From Gammaproteobacteria bacterium (GTDB lineage Bacteria > Pseudomonadota > Gammaproteobacteria > Steroidobacterales > Woeseiaceae): a DNA stretch of 23,998 bases. A program made the translations under genes and the position numbers. The stretch covers positions 1-23,998 of the forward strand of contig JAOUNK010000011.1 of NCBI GenBank assembly GCA_029881015.1, in the 5' to 3' direction. Below, piece by piece: positions 14,839 through 23,553 of the stretch. A model generated the notes under the pieces. That model did no database searches. It saw only the letters and a program-made list of their open reading frames with translations, and had not been told where the DNA came from. How positions within the stretch are numbered: the stretch's first letter is position 1; each line of letters starts with the position of its first letter.

Positions 14839-16134
14839 ATGAACGTCACTGTCGAATCGACAGGTGCCCTGGAACGCCGTATGCGCGTCGAAGTGCCCAT
14901 CGAGCGCATAGAAAGCGAAGTGGATTCCCGCCTGAAGTCGGTTGGCCGCACGGCCAGGATCAAGGGATTTCGGCCGGGCAAGGTGCCGGCCAAGGTCGTC
15001 CGCCAGCACTACGGGAAGCAGGTTCGCCAGGAAGTCATGGGCGAGATCATGCAGAAGAGCTACTCGGATGCCGTCATGCAGGAAAAGCTCCGGCCGGCCG
15101 GCGGACCGAAAATCGTGACCGAGGATGAGGACGGCAAGACCTTTGCCTACGTTGCGACGTTCGAAGTTCTCCCCGAGGTGACACTCAAGGATCTCGACAA
15201 GATCAAGGTCGAGACACCGGATGTCGAGATCGGCGATGCCGATATTGAAGACATGTTGCTGAGCCTGCGCAAGCAGCGGGCCACGTGGGACGAAGTGGCG
15301 CGGAAGTCGAAAGACGGCGATCGCGTCATCGTGGACTTCGCCGGGACGATAGACGGCGAAGCGTTCCAGGGCGGTTCGGGAACCGAGATTCCGGTCGTCC
15401 TCGGCCAGGGCCAGATGCTTCCCGATTTCGAGAAGGGCTTGAAGGGCATCAAGGCTGGCGACGAGAAGACGATCAAGGTCAAGTTTCCGAAGGACTACCA
15501 CGCAGAGGAACTTGCCGGGAAGACTGCCGAGTTCGCGATCAACACGCATCGTGTCGAGAGCGAGGTCCTGCCGGAACTGAACGATGAGTTCGCCGAGGCT
15601 TTCAACGTATCGGAAGGCGGCCTTGAGCAGTTCCGCAAGGACGTGCGCGAGAACATGGAGCGCGAGGCCGGGCAAAAGGTCAAGGGCGACGTTCGCGAGC
15701 AGGTCCTGGAAGGGCTCCTGGAGAGGAATCCGATCGACATACCCAAGGCGCTCGTCCAGGAAGAAATGCACGCGATGCAGCACGACGCCATGCGGCGACT
15801 CGGTATCGAGGATCACGACCAGGCACCGCCGCAGGAAAACTTCAGGGTCGCTGCCGAAAAGCGCGTGCGCCTTGGCCTCCTGCTGCGCCAGGTCATCACA
15901 GAGAACAAGATCACGATTGACGAGGCTGCCCTGCGTGCGCATGTCGAGGAGATGTGTGCGAGTTATGAGAATGCCGATGACATGGTCAACATGTATATGA
16001 GTAACCCGCAGGTCATGCAGCAAATCGAGCCAATGGTCGTTGAGCAAAAGGCGGTTGACTGGTTGCTCGGGAATGGCAAGTCAAAGAAGAAGAAGGTGTC
16101 GTTCAAGGACTACATGAACGCACCTGCTTCGTGA
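14839..16134 (+). CDS. tig: Trigger factor
   Basis: 431 residues, full length. This ribosome-associated chaperone and prolyl isomerase binds nascent chains at the exit tunnel. The ribosome-docking signature GFRPGK is at 43-48, within the N-terminal domain. The FKBP-type isomerase domain runs about 155-245 (DRVIVDFAGTIDGEAFQGG and QMLPDFEKGLKGIKAGDEK), followed by the long helical C-terminal arms. The C-terminal end is Lys-rich (KSKKKKVSFKDY). It starts 45 bp after tRNA-Leu and is followed by clpP at 53 bp, the standard order. Confidence 0.97.
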   Translation: MNVTVESTGALERRMRVEVPIERIESEVDSRLKSVGRTARIKGFRPGKVPAKVVRQHYGKQVRQEVMGEIMQKSYSDAVMQEKLRPAGGPKIVTEDEDGKTFAYVATFEVLPEVTLKDLDKIKVETPDVEIGDADIEDMLLSLRKQRATWDEVARKSKDGDRVIVDFAGTIDGEAFQGGSGTEIPVVLGQGQMLPDFEKGLKGIKAGDEKTIKVKFPKDYHAEELAGKTAEFAINTHRVESEVLPELNDEFAEAFNVSEGGLEQFRKDVRENMEREAGQKVKGDVREQVLEGLLERNPIDIPKALVQEEMHAMQHDAMRRLGIEDHDQAPPQENFRVAAEKRVRLGLLLRQVITENKITIDEAALRAHVEEMCASYENADDMVNMYMSNPQVMQQIEPMVVEQKAVDWLLGNGKSKKKKVSFKDYMNAPAS

Positions 16135-16187
16135 GACACTATGGGCCTTAGGAACACAAGCCTTGCAGGCTGGAGACGGACAAGACT

Positions 16188-16811
16188 ATGAGCGCTACCT
16201 CACTGAACCTCGTACCGATGGTCGTCGAACAGACGGCTCGTGGCGAGCGTGCCTACGACATCTATTCACGGCTGTTGAAGGACCGGCTCGTATTCATCGT
16301 CGGTCCCGTCGAAGACTACATGGCGAACCTCGTGGTGGCCCAGCTCCTGTACCTGGAGTCTGAGAACCCGAACAAGGACATTCACCTGTATATCAACTCA
16401 CCTGGCGGCGTCGTATCCGCCGGCCTGTCGATTTACGACACGATGCAGTTCATCAATTGCGATGTGTCGACGATCTGCGTCGGCCAGGCCGCCAGCATGG
16501 GCGCCTTGCTGCTCGCCGGTGGCACCAAGGGCAAGCGCTTCGCATTGCCGCATTCGCGTGTCATGGTTCACCAGCCGAGCGCGGGCTACCAGGGACAGGC
16601 AACCGACATCAGCATCCACGCCGAGGAAGTCCTCTCGCTGAAACGTCGTTTGAACGAGATCATGGCCAAACATACGGGTCAGGAACTCGAGACAATCGAA
16701 CGCGATCTCGAACGCGATAACTTCATGTCCGCCGAGGCGGCCGTCGAATACGGCTTGATCGATACCGTACTCGCGCAGCGCAAAGAGATGCGACGCAAGG
16801 CTGACGATTAG
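16188..16811 (+). CDS. clpP: ATP-dependent Clp protease proteolytic subunit
   Basis: 207 residues. This serine protease forms the tetradecameric barrel that degrades substrates delivered by ClpX or ClpA. The catalytic triad is visible: S103 in GQAASMGA, H128 in MVHQP and D177 in ERDNFMS. The SPGG segment (71-74) near the oxyanion site is intact. The N-terminal MSATSLNLVPMVVEQTARGER implies a short propeptide as in E. coli. Unusually, clpX does not follow directly: a minus-strand lipoprotein gene lies in between, ending 6 bp from the clpP stop. Confidence 0.97.
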   Translation: MSATSLNLVPMVVEQTARGERAYDIYSRLLKDRLVFIVGPVEDYMANLVVAQLLYLESENPNKDIHLYINSPGGVVSAGLSIYDTMQFINCDVSTICVGQAASMGALLLAGGTKGKRFALPHSRVMVHQPSAGYQGQATDISIHAEEVLSLKRRLNEIMAKHTGQELETIERDLERDNFMSAEAAVEYGLIDTVLAQRKEMRRKADD

Positions 16812-16817
16812 GCGCGT

Positions 16818-17558
16818 TTACTCGGTCGAAACGGCCGCGTCCTCCAGGAGCACGGGGAAGACGTAACCGGCGCCGAGGTCCTTGTCCAGGACGATCGTAC
16901 CCGTGACAACCACCGTGTCACCCACGGCTGTCGTGGCCTTGCTGGTCACTGTCAGATCGTGGTTGCCGTGCGCGGCGTCACCGGATCCGTCCTGAATGTG
17001 GAAATAATTCCAGTCCAGGATATTGCTGTTGTACTTGACGACCTTGCCGCGCAGGCTGATCGACTGGTCGGCCAGCGAGTCCTTGTTGGCGTAAACCCAG
17101 GCAATGTTCTGACCGGGCTCGAGTTCAGGCACGTTGGTGTCGACAGTCTCTGCGGCCGGCGGCATCGTCGGGTGCGGCGGAGTCGCGCCGGCCTGCGGTG
17201 ACGTCAGGTTGTCTATTGCGTCTACAAAGAACACGACGTCGAAGGTTCTGTTCAGCGTCTTGCTCGTGAAGTCGGTCATCGGCATGCCCTGGGATACCTG
17301 TACGATGTCGCCGACCGCAATGCTCGTCTCCGGCCCGGCTACCCAACGCTGGTCCCGGGAGGTCTCGAGCAGAGCGTAGGTGTAGCCGCCGGTATTCATG
17401 GTCTCGAGCACCGAGCCACGCGTCATGCCGGCCGGTACCGGCGCGGCGAGTACCGGATTCTCGACGACGGCGTCAGATGACTTTTCCGTGCATCCACCGA
17501 GGGCCGCCAGCAGGCCGGCGGTCAGTACGACGGCGAGCCCGGCAATGATTGATTTCAA
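16818..17558 (-). CDS. NrfJ-like OB-fold lipoprotein between clpP and clpX
   Basis: 246 residues when started at the TTG at 17558 with GGGGAAAA upstream. An upstream ATG at 17645 would add 29 residues before the signal peptide and is less likely. From the TTG the protein begins with K-S-I-I, a hydrophobic stretch and lipobox LGGC (C23), so it is probably a lipoprotein. A first domain (about 44-115) contains GSVLETMNTGGYTYALLE, VGDIVQVSQGMPM and SKTLNRTFD, resembling NrfJ-type small periplasmic proteins. A Pro-rich linker leads to a second OB-like domain (SLRGKVVKYNSNILDWNYFHIQDGSG), with VGDTVVVTGTI near the end. Such proteins are associated in my recollection with multihaem cytochrome systems, so a link to the decaheme gene is possible. 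Function unknown. Confidence 0.75.
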   Translation of the reverse strand: MKSIIAGLAVVLTAGLLAALGGCTEKSSDAVVENPVLAAPVPAGMTRGSVLETMNTGGYTYALLETSRDQRWVAGPETSIAVGDIVQVSQGMPMTDFTSKTLNRTFDVVFFVDAIDNLTSPQAGATPPHPTMPPAAETVDTNVPELEPGQNIAWVYANKDSLADQSISLRGKVVKYNSNILDWNYFHIQDGSGDAAHGNHDLTVTSKATTAVGDTVVVTGTIVLDKDLGAGYVFPVLLEDAAVSTE

Positions 17559-17695
17559 GTGATTTTCCCCACGTGTGATGGTGTGTTGTCGGGTATTTTG
17601 CCAAGCCGAGGTCCGGGGACTATACGAGCAACTGCCTATGTCCATTCGTCATATTCCGGGCGTGGCGAAATTCCTGCTGAATAAGTTATCAAATA

Positions 17696-17725
17696 TCAAC
17701 AAGTTATAGGGATAGGGACTATACT
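17696..17725 (+). promoter_or_regulatory. Candidate clpX promoter
   Basis: TCAACA (4/6 to TTGACA) and TATACT (5/6 to TATAAT) are separated by 18 bp, ending about 95 bp upstream of the clpX ATG. Because a minus-strand gene separates clpP from clpX, clpX and lon need their own promoter, which supports the call. Confidence 0.4.
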
Positions 17726-17776
17726 CTGGACGCAGTCCTTTGCAGCTCGATGGCGCCCATGTAAACTACGGCCAAT

Positions 17777-17799
17777 AGTCGTAAACGACTGATTTTTTT
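17777..17799 (+). other. Small hairpin plus T-run in the clpX leader
   Basis: AGTCGT-AA-ACGACT followed by GA and seven T lies 21 bp before the clpX ATG. The stem is short (five or six pairs). It could be a weak attenuator within the leader; it could also be chance. Confidence 0.35.
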
Positions 17800-17819
17800 G
17801 GCTACAAAGGCACGTCCGT

Positions 17820-19136
17820 ATGAGCGATGATTCCCGCAGCAAGAACGAGGATGGCAAACTCCTCTACTGTTCTTTTTGCGGCAAGTCTCAGCACGAAGTT
17901 CGCAAGCTGATTGCGGGTCCTTCGGTTTTTATTTGCGACGAGTGCGTTGAGCTCTGCAACGACATTATCCGTGAAGAGCTCGAGGACACCGGTGAGACCA
18001 GCCACGACAAGCTGCCAAAACCGATGGAAATCAAGGATGTACTCGACGAGTACGTCATCGGGCAACAGCGTGCCAAGAAAGTGCTTTCGGTCGCGGTGTA
18101 TAACCACTACAAGCGGCTCAACGATCGCCTGAATGAGCGTTCGAAAGACGACATCGAACTCGCCAAGTCCAACATCCTCCTGATCGGCCCCACGGGCTGC
18201 GGCAAGACGCTGCTCGCCGAGACGCTCGCGCGCCTGCTCAACGTGCCGTTCACGATTGCCGATGCGACCACACTGACGGAAGCCGGCTACGTGGGTGAGG
18301 ATGTCGAGAATATCATCCAGAAGCTGCTGCAGAAGTGCGACTACGACGTCGAAAAGGCGCAGACCGGCATCGTCTACATCGACGAGATCGACAAGATCTC
18401 GCGCAAGTCGGACAACCCGTCGATCACGCGCGACGTGTCGGGCGAGGGCGTACAGCAGGCGCTGTTGAAGCTCATCGAGGGCACCATTGCCTCCGTACCG
18501 CCCCAGGGTGGCCGCAAGCATCCGCAGCAGGAATTCCTGCAGGTCGACACGGGCAACATCCTGTTCGTCTGTGGCGGTGCATTCGCGGGCCTCGAGAAGA
18601 TCATCATGGAGCGCTCTACCAAGAGCGGCATAGGCTTCGTTGCCGAGGTCAAGACCGAAGAGGACGAGCAGAGCATTGGCGAGCTCCTCCACGACGTCGA
18701 GCCTGAAGACCTGATTCGTTTCGGCCTGATCCCCGAGTTCGTCGGCCGCCTGCCCGTGGTCGCGACGCTCGAAGAACTGGACGAAGACGCGCTTGTGCAG
18801 ATCCTGCTCGAGCCGAAGAACGCATTGACCAAGCAGTACCGCAAGCTATTCGAAATGGAGGGCGTCGAACTGGAGTTCCGGGACGATGCGCTTCTCGCCG
18901 TGGCCAAGAAGGCCATGGAACGCAAGACCGGCGCTCGCGGATTGCGCACCATCCTTGAAAATGTATTGCTCGATACCATGTATGACCTTCCTTCATCGAC
19001 GAGTGCGAAGAAGGTCGTCGTGGATGAGGCCGTCGTGATAGGCGAAACCCAGCCCTACGTAATCTATGAGTCGGACGAGACTCCGACAGTTAACATCGAG
19101 CAGCCGCCACGACCCACCGGGTCCGACGGCGCCTAG
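17820..19136 (+). CDS. clpX: ATP-dependent Clp protease ATP-binding subunit ClpX
   Basis: 438 residues. This AAA+ unfoldase feeds substrates into ClpP. The N-terminal zinc-binding domain has C17, C20, C39 and C42. Walker A GPTGCGKT is at 123-130, pore loop GYVG at 156-159 and Walker B IVYIDEID at 184-191. The ClpP-docking IGF loop lies within TKSGIGFVAEVK, and the sensor region FGLIPEFVGRLPV is present. All key residues are intact. It lies 9 bp before lon and is likely co-transcribed with it, from a promoter in the 261-bp gap upstream. Confidence 0.97.
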   Translation: MSDDSRSKNEDGKLLYCSFCGKSQHEVRKLIAGPSVFICDECVELCNDIIREELEDTGETSHDKLPKPMEIKDVLDEYVIGQQRAKKVLSVAVYNHYKRLNDRLNERSKDDIELAKSNILLIGPTGCGKTLLAETLARLLNVPFTIADATTLTEAGYVGEDVENIIQKLLQKCDYDVEKAQTGIVYIDEIDKISRKSDNPSITRDVSGEGVQQALLKLIEGTIASVPPQGGRKHPQQEFLQVDTGNILFVCGGAFAGLEKIIMERSTKSGIGFVAEVKTEEDEQSIGELLHDVEPEDLIRFGLIPEFVGRLPVVATLEELDEDALVQILLEPKNALTKQYRKLFEMEGVELEFRDDALLAVAKKAMERKTGARGLRTILENVLLDTMYDLPSSTSAKKVVVDEAVVIGETQPYVIYESDETPTVNIEQPPRPTGSDGA

Positions 19137-19145
19137 AGAGGCAGC

Positions 19146-21590
19146 ATGTCTGAAAAAGATCTGATTTCCGCGATCGACGATGACTCGGTCATCGACGACT
19201 CGTCCGCTGTTCCCGTATTGCCGCTGCGCGACGTGGTCGTGTACCCGCACATGGTTATTCCGTTGTTCGTCGGGCGCGAACGTTCGATCGTTGCGTTGAA
19301 CAGGTCGATGGATGCCGGCAAGCGCATCCTGCTGGTCGCGCAAAAGGCGGCCGATCTCGACGATCCGCAACCCTCCGACCTATACGAAGTGGGTACGCTC
19401 GCGACGATCCTGCAACTGCTCAAGCTCCCCGACGGTACGGTCAAGGTGCTGGTTGAAGGTGGCGAGCGTGCGCTGATCGACCGCTTCAATGTCGGCGATC
19501 ATTTCTCGGCGGAGATCACGCCGCTGGCCGATGAGGACCGTCACGACGAACGCGAGATCGATGTGCTGGTGCGCTCGATCATTACGCAGTTCGAGCAGTA
19601 CGTGAAACTGAACAAGAAGGTGCCGCCCGAGGTTCTGACCTCGTTGTCGGGCATCGACGAACCGGGTCGCCTGGCCGACACGGTGGCAGCGCACATGGCG
19701 CTCAAGCTCTCCGAGAAGCAGCGAATTCTTGAGATCCAGGATATCAAGAGCCGTCTCGAGCAGGTGCTCGGCATCATCGAAGGTGAAATCGACGTCCTGC
19801 AGATCGAAAAGCGTATCCGCGGACGCGTGAAGCAGCAGATGGAGAAGAGCCAGCGCGAGTACTACCTGAATGAGCAGATGAAGGCCATTCAGAAGGAACT
19901 CGGGGAAATGGAAGACGCGCCAAACGAGCTGGCGGACCTCGAACAGAAGATCGAGAGGGCGGGCATGCCTGCGGAGGCCAAGGAAAAGGCCGTCTCCGAA
20001 CTCAACAAGCTCAAGCTCATGTCGCCGATGTCGGCAGAAGCCACCGTGGTTCGAAACTACGTGGACTGGCTCGTCAAAGCGCCATGGAAGAAACGCAGCA
20101 AGGTTTTCAAAGACCTCAAGAAAGCCGAGGACGTGCTCGAGTCCGATCACTACGGACTCGAGAAGGTCAAGGAACGTATCCTCGAGTATCTCGCGGTGCA
20201 GCAGCGCGTGAAGAAACTCAAAGGGCCGATCCTCTGCCTCGTTGGCCCACCGGGTGTCGGCAAGACCTCGCTTGGCCAGAGCATCGCGCGTGCCACGAAC
20301 CGCAAGTTCGTGCGCATGTCCCTGGGCGGCGTGCGTGATGAGGCTGAGATTCGCGGTCATCGGCGCACGTACATCGGCTCCATGCCCGGCAAGATCATCC
20401 AGAATCTTTCGAAGACCGGCGTGCGCAATCCGCTGTTCCTGCTCGACGAGATCGACAAGATGGCCATGGACTTCCGCGGCGATCCTTCGTCGGCATTGCT
20501 CGAGGTGCTCGACCCGGAGCAGAACTCGACGTTTGCCGATCATTACCTCGAGGTCGATTTCGACCTGTCGGACACGATGTTTGTCTGCACGGCAAACAGC
20601 CTGAATATCCCGGCACCGCTGCTCGATCGCATGGAGGTCATTCGCATTCCCGGTTACACCGAGGATGAGAAAACCAACATTGCGCTTCGCTACCTTGTGC
20701 CGAAGCAGTTGCGGGAAAACGGCCTCAAGGAAGACGAGCTCAAGATCACCGAAGGTGCGATACGCGACATCATTCAGCATTACACGCGGGAGTCGGGTGT
20801 TCGTAACCTCGAGCGCGAGATATCGAAGATCTGTCGGAAGGTGGTCAAGTCACTCCTGCTCAAGCCGCGCAAGAGCCGTGTGCTCGTCACGCCGAAGAGC
20901 ATGGAGAAGTACCTCGGCGTTCGTCGTTTCCGCTTCGGCAAGGCCGAAGACAACGACCAGGTCGGACAGGTTACAGGTCTCGCCTGGACCGAGGTCGGTG
21001 GCGAACTGCTCACGATCGAGGCGGCGGTCGTTCCCGGCAAGGGCAAACTGACACCGACAGGCCAGTTGGGCGACGTAATGAAGGAATCCATCGAGGCAGC
21101 CATGACCGTTGTGCGCAGCCGCGCCAGCGTGCTGGGCCTGGAAGAGGACTTCCATCAGAAGCTCGACGTCCATATCCATGTCCCTGAAGGGGCGACGCCA
21201 AAAGACGGGCCGTCTGCGGGCGTGGGCATGTGCACGGCACTCGTTTCAGCGCTGACCGGTATCGCGGTGAAGGGTGATGTCGCCATGACGGGAGAGATCA
21301 CGCTGCGCGGCGAGGTACTGCCCATCGGTGGCCTCAAAGAGAAGCTGCTCGCGGCCCATCGCGGCGGCATCAGCAAGGTCCTGATCCCGGAAGAGAATGA
21401 GAAAGATCTCGCCGAAATCCCGAAGAACATCAAGGACAAGCTGGACATCGTGCCGGTCAAATGGATTGACGAGGTGCTGGAACACGCCCTCGTCAGTCAG
21501 CCTATTCCGGCGCGCAGCAAGGATGGCGAGGCCAAGGCGAAGAAACCGTCGGGCAAGCAAAAGTCCAAGGACATCGTTCGTCCCCACTAG
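19146..21590 (+). CDS. lon: ATP-dependent protease La (Lon)
   Basis: 814 residues, full-length LonA. An N-terminal substrate-binding domain begins PVLPLRDVVVYPHMVIPLFVGRE (23-45). A coiled-coil region spans about 190-290. The AAA+ module has Walker A GPPGVGKT at 367-374 and Walker B FLLDEID at 431-437. The protease domain carries the Ser-Lys dyad: S690 in KDGPSAG and K733 in GGLKEK. The Lys-rich end (KAKKPSGKQKSK) is lineage-specific. In Pseudomonas-type genomes hupB follows; here a minus-strand peptidase gene ends 9 bp away, so synteny breaks after lon. Confidence 0.97.
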   Translation: MSEKDLISAIDDDSVIDDSSAVPVLPLRDVVVYPHMVIPLFVGRERSIVALNRSMDAGKRILLVAQKAADLDDPQPSDLYEVGTLATILQLLKLPDGTVKVLVEGGERALIDRFNVGDHFSAEITPLADEDRHDEREIDVLVRSIITQFEQYVKLNKKVPPEVLTSLSGIDEPGRLADTVAAHMALKLSEKQRILEIQDIKSRLEQVLGIIEGEIDVLQIEKRIRGRVKQQMEKSQREYYLNEQMKAIQKELGEMEDAPNELADLEQKIERAGMPAEAKEKAVSELNKLKLMSPMSAEATVVRNYVDWLVKAPWKKRSKVFKDLKKAEDVLESDHYGLEKVKERILEYLAVQQRVKKLKGPILCLVGPPGVGKTSLGQSIARATNRKFVRMSLGGVRDEAEIRGHRRTYIGSMPGKIIQNLSKTGVRNPLFLLDEIDKMAMDFRGDPSSALLEVLDPEQNSTFADHYLEVDFDLSDTMFVCTANSLNIPAPLLDRMEVIRIPGYTEDEKTNIALRYLVPKQLRENGLKEDELKITEGAIRDIIQHYTRESGVRNLEREISKICRKVVKSLLLKPRKSRVLVTPKSMEKYLGVRRFRFGKAEDNDQVGQVTGLAWTEVGGELLTIEAAVVPGKGKLTPTGQLGDVMKESIEAAMTVVRSRASVLGLEEDFHQKLDVHIHVPEGATPKDGPSAGVGMCTALVSALTGIAVKGDVAMTGEITLRGEVLPIGGLKEKLLAAHRGGISKVLIPEENEKDLAEIPKNIKDKLDIVPVKWIDEVLEHALVSQPIPARSKDGEAKAKKPSGKQKSKDIVRPH

Positions 21591-21599
21591 GACGAAGAC

Positions 21600-22643
21600 T
21601 CAGGTTACGGCGGCTTCCAGGAGTTCCAGCGAACCGGCATCGGCGTCCAGGCGTGCCATGATTCCCATCGGCACCGTGGTCTTGTCGCTGATGTGGCCGA
21701 TCATGAGCCCGCCGATCACGGGGATCCCGAGTGACGCGCAGCGCATGCGCAGGACTTCCTCGATACTGAACGTATTGCCGTCGTCCTCGGTGTCCGTGAA
21801 CTTGCCGAATGCGATGCCGGCGGCATGTTGCAGCTTGCCGGCCAGCCACAGCTGGGTGAGCATCCGGTCGATTCGGTAGGGCGCCTCGCTGACATCCTCG
21901 AGAAACACGATGCGACCGCGAAAATCGGGCTCGTAGGGCGTGCCCATGAGCGTTGAGACGATCGTGAGGTTGCCGCCGGTCAGGCGGCCCTCGGCGACCC
22001 CGCCGGAGAACCGCGTAATGCGGTTCTTCTTCTCGACCCGACCTTCACGTACCTCGATCGCGGGTGCTTCACCGATGCGGGTTCGGTCGCCCGGTTCCAT
22101 CAGCACCTTGCGAAACTCCGCCAGCGCGTAGTCAGAGTAATTGCCGCCTGCCGATGGACCGTGAAAACCGACGAGGCCGGTCTTCTCGTGCATGGCGATG
22201 AGCGTGCCTGTAATGTCGCTGTTGCCGATAAATACCTTGGGATTGGCGCGGATCAGGTCGTAGTCCAGGTACGGCAACATGCGCTGCGTGCCGTAGCCCC
22301 CGCGCAGTGCGAAAACGGCGTCGACCGAATCGTCGGCGAACATCGCGTTGATATCGCTGGCGCGATCGCGATCGTCGCCGGCCAGGTACAGCGTCCGGTC
22401 GTACAGGTGTTTGCCTTCCTTTACCCTGAAGCCGAAGGAGCGCAGCAAGTCTCCCGCAAAGCGAATGACCTCGTCCTCGGACGCGGGACTTGCGGGTGCA
22501 ACGAGCCCCACCGTATTGCCGGCTCTCAGCCGCCTGGGTTTGCGCACCGTTTGACTGTCGGCGCCGGCTGCCAATGGCGCCAGGCCCGTGGCAGAAGCCA
22601 CTGTGGCCGCGATGCCGGCGCGTATCAGATCCCGTCGATTCAT
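21600..22643 (-). CDS. Exported LD-carboxypeptidase (peptidase S66)
   Basis: 347 residues from ATG 22643; the frame opens at 22670, but the start chosen puts the twin-arginine signal MNRRDLIRAG at the very N-terminus, followed by a hydrophobic stretch ending near AAGA (28). The S66 fold is shown by GLVAPASP (46-53), RGGYG (114-118), nucleophile S142 in GNSDITG, E249 in FLEDVSEAPYRIDRML and H317 in GHISDK. Relatives cleave the terminal D-Ala from L,D-linked tetrapeptide (LdcA) or inactivate microcin C (MccF). A Tat signal is notable because classic LdcA is cytoplasmic. It diverges from a MurR/RpiR regulator 57 bp away. Confidence 0.9.
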   Translation of the reverse strand: MNRRDLIRAGIAATVASATGLAPLAAGADSQTVRKPRRLRAGNTVGLVAPASPASEDEVIRFAGDLLRSFGFRVKEGKHLYDRTLYLAGDDRDRASDINAMFADDSVDAVFALRGGYGTQRMLPYLDYDLIRANPKVFIGNSDITGTLIAMHEKTGLVGFHGPSAGGNYSDYALAEFRKVLMEPGDRTRIGEAPAIEVREGRVEKKNRITRFSGGVAEGRLTGGNLTIVSTLMGTPYEPDFRGRIVFLEDVSEAPYRIDRMLTQLWLAGKLQHAAGIAFGKFTDTEDDGNTFSIEEVLRMRCASLGIPVIGGLMIGHISDKTTVPMGIMARLDADAGSLELLEAAVT

Positions 22644-22685
22644 GGTGTGTGCCTGTCCGTGTAACCCCACCGGATTACATCAAAG

Positions 22686-22695
22686 ATCAATTGAT
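22686..22695. promoter_or_regulatory. Candidate operator between peptidase and RpiR-type gene
   Basis: ATCAATTGAT is a perfect 10-bp palindrome centred in the 57-bp gap of the divergent pair, 5 bp before the regulator ATG. Autoregulation by the MurR/RpiR protein is the simplest reading. Confidence 0.35.
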
Positions 22696-22700
22696 TTATC

Positions 22701-23549
22701 ATGGTTTGCATGTCCTGCCTTGCAATCATACGGTCTGCACGCGACAAAATGTCGGCCAACGAGAAGAAACTCGCGGACTTCATTCTCGAGAACGCGTCCC
22801 TGATTCGTGACTATTCGTCGCAGCAGATTGCGGCGGCTGTCGGCGTCAGCCAGTCGAGTGTCGTCAAGTTCAGCCAGAAGATCGGGTACAAGGGATTCAC
22901 GGACCTCAAGCTCGCGATTCACGAAAGCGTGGTCAAGCAGGAGTCGAACGTCGCGGTACTGGCCGGCAAGCGGGCCGCCGGCGGCGCCAACGTGCCGCTC
23001 AAGGACCAGCTCCTGCAGGCCAAGACCGAAGCGCTTAGCGGTGCGACCGACCTCAACGACGAAAAGTCGCTGGGCGCGGCGGCGGCGGCGATCGAGGCCG
23101 CCAACCATACCCAGCTTGTCGGCAGCGGCAGCGCGTATACCGTGGCACGCGATGCCGCCTGGCGCATCCAGCGGCTTGGCAAAGCCGTAATCGCGGAGGG
23201 CGATGCCGAGCTACAGCTTTCCGGCGTCGCAACGCTGGGCAAGGGCGATTGCCTGTTCATTATTTCGACGCTGGGCCAGTCGGCGCATCTTGTGCAGCTG
23301 TCGAAGCGAGCGAGTAAAGGCGGTGCGACGGTCATATCGCTGACCGACCAGGGTGCCAATCCTGTCGCCGCGCTTGCGGATATCCGCCTGTTTTCCGTCT
23401 CGCGCGGCGATAGCCTCAACGCCCCCGATGTCGTTGCCGCAACGTCGCAGCGGCATGTCATCGACCTGGTCTTTTACACGATGGCTCTCGGCGAGAACGC
23501 CGGCCTTTTCGCGAAGGACGACGCGGCGGAAATTTCCAGGGCACGCTAG
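22701..23549 (+). CDS. MurR/RpiR-family transcriptional regulator
   Basis: 282 residues (a second ATG at 22710 fits the family N-terminus MSCLAIIRSARDKMSANEKK equally well). The HTH_6 domain runs to about residue 75, with IAAAVGVSQSSVVKFSQKIGYKGF as its helix-turn-helix. A SIS sugar-phosphate-binding domain follows from about 130: LVGSGSAYTVARDAAWRIQRLG, then FIISTLGQSAHLVQLSKRASKGGATVISLTD. Family members sense phosphosugars such as MurNAc-6-phosphate. With a peptidoglycan carboxypeptidase diverging upstream, a cell-wall recycling signal is plausible but unproven. It is convergent with lysA, 4 bp between the stops. Confidence 0.9.
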   Translation: MVCMSCLAIIRSARDKMSANEKKLADFILENASLIRDYSSQQIAAAVGVSQSSVVKFSQKIGYKGFTDLKLAIHESVVKQESNVAVLAGKRAAGGANVPLKDQLLQAKTEALSGATDLNDEKSLGAAAAAIEAANHTQLVGSGSAYTVARDAAWRIQRLGKAVIAEGDAELQLSGVATLGKGDCLFIISTLGQSAHLVQLSKRASKGGATVISLTDQGANPVAALADIRLFSVSRGDSLNAPDVVAATSQRHVIDLVFYTMALGENAGLFAKDDAAEISRAR

Positions 23550-23553
23550 AGCC

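Noticed and set aside
17559..17645. ATG start of the NrfJ-like lipoprotein at 17645
   Set aside because: It puts 29 polar residues before the lipoprotein signal; the TTG at 17558 puts the signal at the N-terminus with a ribosome site.
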